Assembly: GCA_910578505.1 (NCBI GenBank)
Contig: CAJTPV010000032.1
Span: 1-35,953 of the forward strand
DNA length: 35,953 nucleotides
Direction of reading: 5' to 3'
From: an uncultured Oscillospiraceae bacterium
GTDB taxonomy: Bacteria > Bacillota > Clostridia > Oscillospirales > Oscillospiraceae
The notes under the pieces were generated by a model. It was not told the origin of the DNA, searched no databases, and saw only the letters and a list, made by a program, of their open reading frames with translations. Below are positions 30,682-35,953 of the stretch, in pieces. Made by a program: the position numbers and the translations under genes. How positions within the stretch are numbered: the stretch's first letter is position 1; each line of letters begins with the position of its first letter.

Positions 30682-33232
30682 TGATATACAGATTCACCCG
30701 GTCCTGGATGTTCTTCACAGCCTCATCCAGGCTCTTGTCGCCGGAGAAGTAGGGGCCCGCCTGCTCGGTGACGATATCGAACATGCTGGCGTCGTAGTCA
30801 ACAATGGAATCAATGGCGTTGTACAGCTCCATGATCTGGTCGTACTCCTGCTGGGTGGTGGCGACGATGTCGATGTTCAGGCTGCCCCAGCCCCAGCCGC
30901 TTTTGGTCTCCTCAATGGGGTTGCCCTCGGCGTCCAGGATATTCTTGCCGTCGGCGTCGGTGATATACTCCTTCTCCATCGCGTCCGCCGCCATCTTGTC
31001 AAAGGCCGCCTTGTTGCTGGGGAAGTACCAGTACCCACCGTACCGGCTGTCCTCGTCCTCCTGGGGCAGCAGCATTTGCCGGACAAAGCTCCACGCGCCC
31101 TCCTTATCCTTGCAGGTGGTGGAGATGGCCATGCCGTGGGCGATGTTGAACGCGCTGCCCACGCCGCCGTCCTCTCTGGGGAAGCCCACGTAGGAGATAT
31201 ACTCCCCCGGCTTTACCCGCTGGCTGGCATTGTTCGGGTAGTCGTCCGAAATGGTCATCGAGCCCGTCATGGACCCAACCCCTATGGACGTATAGGTGCC
31301 GCCGCTGCCGCCGAACCGGATGGCGTCCGTATCCACCGTATACAGGGCCTCGCTGCCGCCGAAGATGGCCTCATACATCTGGATGTCATTGAAGCCGGAG
31401 AGGTACAGGGTCTGGAGCATCTGCTTGCCGTTGGCGATACGGGTGGGCTCGTCGTCAGCCTCATCCCAGTTGTAGTTGTCGTAGTCAAACTCCGCCGGGA
31501 AGCTGTTGCAGAACTCCAGCGCCGCCTTAAAGCTGTCGCTGTCAAAGTGGCTCTCGCCGGTCTCCCAGTCCACGTAGCTGTCCAGGTTCATAGCCATCAG
31601 GGCGGTGAGCATCTCCGACTTGGTATCGGTCTCGCCGAAGATGGCGCAGCCGTCGGGCATGGTAGCCAGGGCCTCCTGTAGCTCCTTCAAAGTCCAGCCC
31701 ATGCGGTCGCCCACCACCTTGCGGGAGCCGATGGCGGTGGTGATGGCGAAGGAGTCGAAGACCTGATAGAGCTTGCCGTTGATCTCGGCGGCCTTGAAGA
31801 CGTTTTCCATCAGGTCCTCCCGGCTGATGTCGGGGTCCGCGTCGATCATGGCCCACAGGTCCTCCAGATAGCCCTTGGCGGCATAGCGGCTGACGGGCAG
31901 GCTGTCGGTGCTGAGAATGTCGGGGATGTTCCCGGCGATGATCTCCGTGTTCAGCTTGGTCATGCCCGCCTGATAGTCGTCAGAGGTATTGTACTCCGAG
32001 TAGTCCCGGATCTCAATGCGGTACTTGTCGCTCTTTTTGTTGAAGTCGATGATGCTGGCCCGGGTCTGCTGGTCGATGTACATGCCGGCATAGGTGAGGA
32101 CGGTCTTGTCCGCCAGAGCAGAGGCATCGGTCTCCGTGAGCAGGGCCAGCTCCGTTCTGCTGCCCTCGCTGCCCCAGGTGCGGGTCATAGCCACCACCCG
32201 GCCGTCCTCCAGGAAAGAGAAAAACTCCACGTCGTCCACGTTGATGTCGGCGGCGCTCCAGCTCAGCAGCCGCTCGCCCTCCTGGGACTCGGCCTTGTAG
32301 CCGTAGAGGGAGTCGCCGCTGTCGTAGTAGAAGAGGTAGTCCCCCGCGCCGTCGTGGAGGGAACCGCCGCTGACCGGCATGGGGTACTCCTCGCCCCACT
32401 GCTTGCCCTCCACGTCGATGACCCGCATGGTGATCTTCGTCTCCTCCACGCTCCGGTCATAATAGCGGCTGGCGATCCTGCCGTCATTGAGCCGGATCAG
32501 GTCCCAGACGTCGCCCTCCAGGGTGAAGAGGACGTTTCCGTCCTTGATTACGGCCACGCCCGACTTGTTATTCTCCGTGTCCTGATAGCAGGCGTAGATG
32601 TTGCCGCTGTCGTCCGTCGCGGTGTCGCCGATATAGTTGGACTTGAGCTGCTCCTGCAGGCTGCCGGCCTCCACCCGCTCCAGCTCCGTGCCGGTGGAAT
32701 CCAGCTTCCGCTGGACCTGCTTGTCATCGCTGCCGGTCTGGTAGTTCCACTTGTCGTCCTTGGTCTCGTCGAAGTCCGCCGGCAGGTCGTAGTTGTAGAT
32801 GGTCGCCTCCTCGGTCAGCCACAGGGAGCCGTCCTCCCCGGCGCGGATGCTGCGGATGTTGTACCAGCCCTCGCCCCCCTCAAGCTCATAGGCGGGCTTG
32901 AAGTTCTCCAGCTCTACAGCCTGCCCGCCGCCCTCCAGGGGGACCCGGTAGATGCCGGTCCTGGAGTCGTAGTTGGTGTAGGTCTCCCCGGTATCGGGGT
33001 CCGTCTCCTCCGTCTCGGTGCTGGTCTCGGCCACGATGTACACATTCTTGCCGTCGCAGCAGGCGCTGTTGACGTAGTCCACGTCCAGCCCCAGGTCGAT
33101 GAACTCCGGGACGTAGACGGCGCCGCTGAGCTGGTCGGCGTCGCCGCCGTCCTTGCCGCCGCAGGCCGCCAGTCCTAAAACGATGCACAGGGCCAGCAGC
33201 AGCGCCGTCAGCCTGTTGGAATGTCTCCTCAT
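30668..33232 (-). CDS. Large substrate-binding lipoprotein with extra N-terminal beta-propeller-like domain
   Basis: 854 residues, about twice the usual size of a sugar-binding protein. The lipobox LAAC has the lipidated Cys24. Residues about 35-380 are beta-rich with repeated strands of the type GNIYACYQD, GNVLFTLEGD, DGRIASRYYD, DGRVVAMTRTW, as in beta-propeller or sensor domains. Residues about 385-854 form a family 1 solute-binding domain (QQTRASIIDFNKKSDKYRIEIRDYSEY, IPDILSTDSLPVSRYAAKGYLEDLWAMID, and late aromatic residues SRYGGYWYFPSNKAAFDKM). AAGGAGG is 7 bases before the start. First gene of the six-gene operon. The ligand is unknown. Confidence 0.92.
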   Translation of the reverse strand: MRRHSNRLTALLLALCIVLGLAACGGKDGGDADQLSGAVYVPEFIDLGLDVDYVNSACCDGKNVYIVAETSTETEETDPDTGETYTNYDSRTGIYRVPLEGGGQAVELENFKPAYELEGGEGWYNIRSIRAGEDGSLWLTEEATIYNYDLPADFDETKDDKWNYQTGSDDKQVQRKLDSTGTELERVEAGSLQEQLKSNYIGDTATDDSGNIYACYQDTENNKSGVAVIKDGNVLFTLEGDVWDLIRLNDGRIASRYYDRSVEETKITMRVIDVEGKQWGEEYPMPVSGGSLHDGAGDYLFYYDSGDSLYGYKAESQEGERLLSWSAADINVDDVEFFSFLEDGRVVAMTRTWGSEGSRTELALLTETDASALADKTVLTYAGMYIDQQTRASIIDFNKKSDKYRIEIRDYSEYNTSDDYQAGMTKLNTEIIAGNIPDILSTDSLPVSRYAAKGYLEDLWAMIDADPDISREDLMENVFKAAEINGKLYQVFDSFAITTAIGSRKVVGDRMGWTLKELQEALATMPDGCAIFGETDTKSEMLTALMAMNLDSYVDWETGESHFDSDSFKAALEFCNSFPAEFDYDNYNWDEADDEPTRIANGKQMLQTLYLSGFNDIQMYEAIFGGSEALYTVDTDAIRFGGSGGTYTSIGVGSMTGSMTISDDYPNNASQRVKPGEYISYVGFPREDGGVGSAFNIAHGMAISTTCKDKEGAWSFVRQMLLPQEDEDSRYGGYWYFPSNKAAFDKMAADAMEKEYITDADGKNILDAEGNPIEETKSGWGWGSLNIDIVATTQQEYDQIMELYNAIDSIVDYDASMFDIVTEQAGPYFSGDKSLDEAVKNIQDRVNLYINENR

Positions 33233-33271
33233 AATGGTCCTCCTTGTTCTTGGGATTCAGGATATGTTTCT

Positions 33272-33300
33272 ATTGTACTGAGCTGTGCATCAAACTTGCA
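33272..33300 (-). promoter_or_regulatory. Weak candidate promoter of the six-gene operon
   Basis: On the minus strand: TGCAAG (33300-33295), 17-base spacer, TACAAT (33277-33272), about 40 bases ahead of the start at 33232. The -35 box is poor. The stretch 33301-33390 is AT-rich, as is usual for a control region; no operator was recognised. Confidence 0.35.
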
Positions 33301-33395
33301 TCATTCTTTTATCACTCCGGTTACATTTTCCATTAAGAATTGATTAAGGACACTTCTGGTTTTTATGGCGATCTTCCCAATTGCCGGGAGGAACG

Positions 33396-33437
33396 CCCTC
33401 TCCGTCACGGCTGGCGCCGCGCCGCCTCCCCCTAAAG
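33396..33437. repeat. Fragment of the MITE-like repeat
   Basis: 42 bases beginning CCCTCTCCGTCACGG match the left arm of the element at 18294-18335 at 38 of 42 positions. The match stops at CCTAAAG, where the terminator hairpin of the scrB remnant begins, so the rest of the element is lost or was cut by a rearrangement. Confidence 0.8.
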
Positions 33438-33446
33438 TTTCATAAG

Positions 33447-33506
33447 ATAAAAAATAAGCAGAACGGTCTGGAAAATCCTTTCGCCGCCGTCCTGCTTATT
33501 TTTTAT
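33447..33506. terminator. Bidirectional terminator behind the scrB remnant
   Basis: A 20-bp stem with one mismatch (33447-33466 / 33487-33506) contains ATAAAAAATAAGCAG and its perfect complement, so T-runs lie in both arms. It ends minus-strand transcription of the sucrose region and could stop plus-strand reading too. Confidence 0.9.
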
Positions 33507-33519
33507 GCCCGGCGGTACT

Positions 33520-34038
33520 TCAGGGCCGCCGTTCGTCCTGTATGGTTTTCATCTCCATAGCGTTCATGTCGTACAATTCTGCATACCCCTCGCCCTCAAG
33601 CCGCAGATAGAGAGGCTCTTGCGGATAAAAGCGGGATGTCATGACCTGTTCGCCGTCATTCAGGAAGAGCTCCAGGGAGCTGCTGTCCACAAGCAGGCGC
33701 AGGCTGTGCAGCCGGCGGACAGCCGCCGTTCGGACCGTGCGCCCAAAACCGCACGCTTCATCCAGGGTCAGCGTGAGCAGCCCGTCCTCCCAGCAAATGA
33801 CCGCCGCCCCCTCCAGCGCGGCTGTCAGGCGACTGCCGTGGTTTTCCAGCTCCAGGTCCAGGGCCGGACCAACCGCCCGCCGCACTGCGCCTGAAAAATC
33901 AATGGTCCGGATACCTTTCCGCAGCCGCTCCAGTTCCCGCACAGGCCAGGCGGTCAATCTGCCGTTCGCCCAGTGCAGCTCTCTGTGCGAATCGGTTAAA
34001 AGGATGCCTGCCCAGCGTTCAGCTCTGGGCAGGCACAA
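33520..34038 (-). pseudogene. scrB: Sucrose-6-phosphate hydrolase remnant (GH32 C-terminal domain only)
   Basis: An open frame of 172 codons holds the C-terminal beta-sandwich of a GH32 enzyme: RELHWANGRLTAWPVRELERLR near the start and LRLLVDSSSLELFLNDGEQVMTSRFYP near the end, both typical of ScrB/SacA. The five-bladed catalytic domain of about 300 residues, with the WMNDPNG nucleophile motif and the RDP and EC motifs, is absent. The frame begins inside the 3' end of the neighbouring regulator gene, so an internal deletion joined the two. No hydrolase activity is expected. Confidence 0.88.
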
Positions 34039-35023
34039 AATGGATCGTCGATTCCCTTACGATCACGCGCGATTCCAGCTCGTACATCTGCGCAGGCACA
34101 CCGTCGTGCATCTGCGCCAGCAGCACCTCTACAGCTTTTTTCCCAATCTCCTCTAACGGCTGGGCCAATGCAGTCAATTTCGGGCTGATTTCCCTTGCCA
34201 GCAGAGAATTGTCAAAGCCGGCAATGGCGATATCCTTCGGGACGGCATACCCCAATTCCCGAAACGCGGCAATGGCTTCACAAGCCGTAATGTCATCGTT
34301 GGCCAGATACGCCTCGCAGCGCAGCCCTGTGTGGGCCGCGTATTCTCTGACCCTGGTGTGTACCAGGCTGGCATTCATATTTGCCGGCGCAGGACACTCG
34401 ATCACGTCTGTCAATGGGATCCGGTTTTCGGCGAGATAGTTCTGAAAGCCGGCATATTTGATGGCCGAGGTCGAATCCCGCGTGGGACCGATATAGCCAA
34501 TTTTCCGAAAACCGACATTCAGGAAGTGACGCGCGATCTGCTGGCCCCCGGCGTAGTGCGAGATATACACGCTGCTGAAGCCCTCTGTCCGCTTGGTAAT
34601 CATCACCGTCGGGATCTGGAGACGCTGGTAAGCGGCGGTCTGCACAGTAGAGACCGGCACGGCGATGATGCCGTCTACCTTCCGCTTTTTCAGCTCCGTC
34701 AGGATGTTCTTTTCCCGCTCCTGACTGCGGCGCGTATTGCAGATGATCGTATTATATCCCTCATAGAAGGCCTGGTTCTCCACCGCCTCAATGATCTCAC
34801 TGAAGAACGGATAGGCGATTTCGGGGACCAGCAGGCCAATCACATTCGTGCTGCTTCCGGCCAGGCTCTGGGCGATGATATTGGGCGCATACTCCAGCTC
34901 CTTGACCCAATAGAGGACCTTTTTCCTGGTCTCCGCCTTGACAGACGGATGATTGGAGAGTACGCGGGAAACGGTGACGCGAGAAACGCCCGCTTTATCC
35001 GCAATATCCTGCATACTGACCAT
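34019..35023 (-). CDS. scrR: LacI-family regulator, probable sucrose operon repressor
   Basis: 334 residues. The N-terminal HTH (MQDIADKAGVSRVTVSRVLSNHPSVKAETRKKV) with its hinge (YAPNIIAQSLAG) is followed by the periplasmic-binding-like effector domain (IGLLVPEIAYPFFSEIIEAVE, IAIAGFDNSLLAREISPKLTAL). Length and domains are complete. The start at 35023 has AAAGGTGGG about 6 bases upstream; an earlier ATG (35029) directly abuts that site. It is flanked by a broken scrB and a broken PTS gene, and its 3' end overlaps the scrB remnant by 20 bases. The assignment to sucrose comes from those neighbours. It may be a regulator without a target. Confidence 0.9.
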   Translation of the reverse strand: MVSMQDIADKAGVSRVTVSRVLSNHPSVKAETRKKVLYWVKELEYAPNIIAQSLAGSSTNVIGLLVPEIAYPFFSEIIEAVENQAFYEGYNTIICNTRRSQEREKNILTELKKRKVDGIIAVPVSTVQTAAYQRLQIPTVMITKRTEGFSSVYISHYAGGQQIARHFLNVGFRKIGYIGPTRDSTSAIKYAGFQNYLAENRIPLTDVIECPAPANMNASLVHTRVREYAAHTGLRCEAYLANDDITACEAIAAFRELGYAVPKDIAIAGFDNSLLAREISPKLTALAQPLEEIGKKAVEVLLAQMHDGVPAQMYELESRVIVRESTIHFVPAQS

Positions 35024-35045
35024 TACCATCCCACCTTTCCAAAAT

Positions 35046-35082
35046 CTATGGCTATTCTATCGGATTTTTCCGCCATAGTCAA
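35046..35082 (-). promoter_or_regulatory. scrR promoter with flanking inverted repeat
   Basis: On the minus strand: TTGACT (35082-35077), exact 17-base spacer, TAGAAT (35059-35054). CTATGGC (35046-35052) and GCCATAG (35072-35078) form a 7-bp inverted repeat that brackets the promoter core, a plausible autoregulatory operator. Confidence 0.65.
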
Positions 35083-35107
35083 GGGAAGGAAACAGGATAA
35101 AGCGTTT

Positions 35108-35548
35108 TTACGCCTTGAGGGCCAGGAGCCGGTCGCCGGGATCGACCGCACCGGAGGCGGCAGCCTCCGCTGAAGTCAAATCATCCGAATTGGTAACCGC
35201 CAGAATGATCGTGGTGGGATGTCCCGCCTTTTTGATTTTTTCCAGATCCATGGTCAAGAGCAGATCGCCCTTCTTCACCGCCTGCCCCACTTGGACATGG
35301 CTCTTGAATCCATCGCCGTTCATATCGACCGTATCCACACCCACATGGATCAGCAGCTCCACGCCGCCGGCCTCAATGCCCAGCGTGTGCAGGGTATCGG
35401 CCAGCTGGCTGATCGTGCCGTCCATAGGGGCGTAGACCTTGCCCTCCGCCGGCGTGACCCCGCAGCAGATTCCCAGAACCCCCTGGGAAAAAGTCGGGTC
35501 AGGGATTTCGGCCATCGGGACGACGGTCCCCTTTGCAACAGACCCCAA
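35108..35548 (-). pseudogene. scrA: Orphan PTS glucose/sucrose-type EIIA domain (remnant of a sucrose EIIBCA)
   Basis: 146 codons from a TTG encode a complete crr-type IIA domain: GTVVPMAEIPDPTFSQG, APMDGTISQLADTLHTLGI with His54, and VELLIHVGVDTVDMNGDGF with the phosphorylatable His68. The reading frame stays open upstream through an Ala/Pro linker (SSPAPAPAV) like those joining EIIC to EIIA, then reaches a stop near 35660 inside the IS1 sequence. The EIIB and EIIC domains are missing, and no proper start codon with a ribosome site is seen. Best read as the 3' end of a sucrose PTS gene cut by the IS element. A free IIA domain could still work in trans if translated. Confidence 0.8.
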
Positions 35549-35609
35549 TACCTCCGGGAAAACAGCGGGAGCCGGTGCAGGAGAACTTTTGCCGCCCTTC
35601 GGTATTGTC

Positions 35610-35953
35610 CTAAAGAAGATGGACGGGCAATGGTCTCCCCCAAAAGCGGCAATTTATGACAAGACTGACCACAATCCTGTGCATGCGATGGCATTTTGAA
35701 AAACGGATACTCTTTCGAACCAGTCTGCTGCACCAAGTGCGCAAAGACAGATGTTTGCGTTCAATGCGCTGTGTATTTCGTTTTCCGGTTACAACATCGC
35801 TTTCATGAATATGTGATTTGTATGCATAATTATTATCCGCATAAACAGTCTTGATGTTGAAGGGCGCTAGCAGTCTGCACAGCTCGTCCAGGTTTTTGTG
35901 CTCCCGTGTTCCAAAGCAATATGCCAGGGGAACGCCGTTGTGGTGGTCAATTG
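35610..35953 (-). mobile_element. IS1-family transposase, 3' part, running off the window
   Basis: An open frame on the minus strand enters from the window end and stops at TAG 35612-35610. It encodes the C-terminal part of an IS1 InsB-type DDE transposase: DHHNGVPLAYCFGTREHKNL, LLAPFNIKTVYADNN with the second Asp, then GKRNTQRIERKHLSLRT with the catalytic Glu, and RLVRKSIRFSK. Compared with usual IS1 proteins the last ten or so residues after LVIN look extended (CRFWGRPLPVHLL), as if the stop were lost or the IS end were crossed. The terminal inverted repeat probably lies near 35600-35645 but could not be fixed. It directly abuts the broken PTS gene. Confidence 0.85.

Noticed and set aside
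35350..35736. 128-codon minus-strand frame across the IIA remnant and IS1 end
   Set aside because: Its first part is the tail of the IS1 transposase frame region and the rest a shadow of the IIA domain.

Overview
The window is GC-rich, protein-dense bacterial DNA, most likely from a gut member of the Clostridia (Oscillospiraceae, Flavonifractor/Lawsonibacter/Intestinimonas-like). The reasons are the hrcA-grpE-dnaK-dnaJ operon under a perfect CIRCE element, AGGAGG-type ribosome sites, lipoprotein substrate-binding proteins, MsmK-type shared sugar ATPases and short palindromic repeats of clostridial style. No rRNA, tRNA or CRISPR array was seen. The genus is an inference.

Layout. (1) 129-7532: a galacto-N-biose/lacto-N-biose module, with an AraC regulator divergent from a substrate-binding lipoprotein, two permeases, a small two-helix membrane protein and a GH112 phosphorylase, then an XRE regulator on its own promoter. 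(2) 7601-12921, minus strand: the heat-shock operon hrcA-grpE-dnaK-dnaJ with rpiB behind it, under a sigma-A promoter and CIRCE. (3) 13059-17103, minus: an apgM-type phosphomutase, a DUF1015 protein, a zinc-ribbon membrane protein, ispE and a small membrane protein. (4) 17208-18179: a secreted protein with a copper-amine-oxidase-type stalk domain. (5) 18180-19131: a non-coding island with a 157-bp MITE-like palindromic repeat, nested inverted repeats, a full-consensus orphan promoter feeding a stem-loop, and an AT-rich 63-codon membrane peptide gene with two promoters and a terminator. (6) 19136-23191, minus: pstSCAB-phoU. (7) 24299-33300, minus: a tightly packed six-gene operon encoding a substrate-binding lipoprotein with an extra N-terminal domain, MalF- and MalG-type permeases, a 703-residue HlyD-like adaptor, a short MacB-like permease and an MsmK-type ATPase; hslO follows. 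(8) 33396-35953: a decayed sucrose locus, in which an intact scrR-like regulator lies between a GH32 C-terminal remnant and an orphan PTS IIA domain, next to an IS1-family transposase that runs off the window.

How the parts fit. The GH112 module imports a mucin- or milk-type galactosyl-hexosamine disaccharide and splits it with phosphate. It has no ATPase of its own, so the MsmK-type ATPase at 24299 may power both sugar importers. The six-gene operon (7) is the most unusual system here: a sugar-type importer co-transcribed with adaptor and permease proteins normally found in MacAB-like exporters, but without the matching exporter ATPase. Region 8 shows loss of sucrose use, with an IS element at the broken end of the transporter gene.
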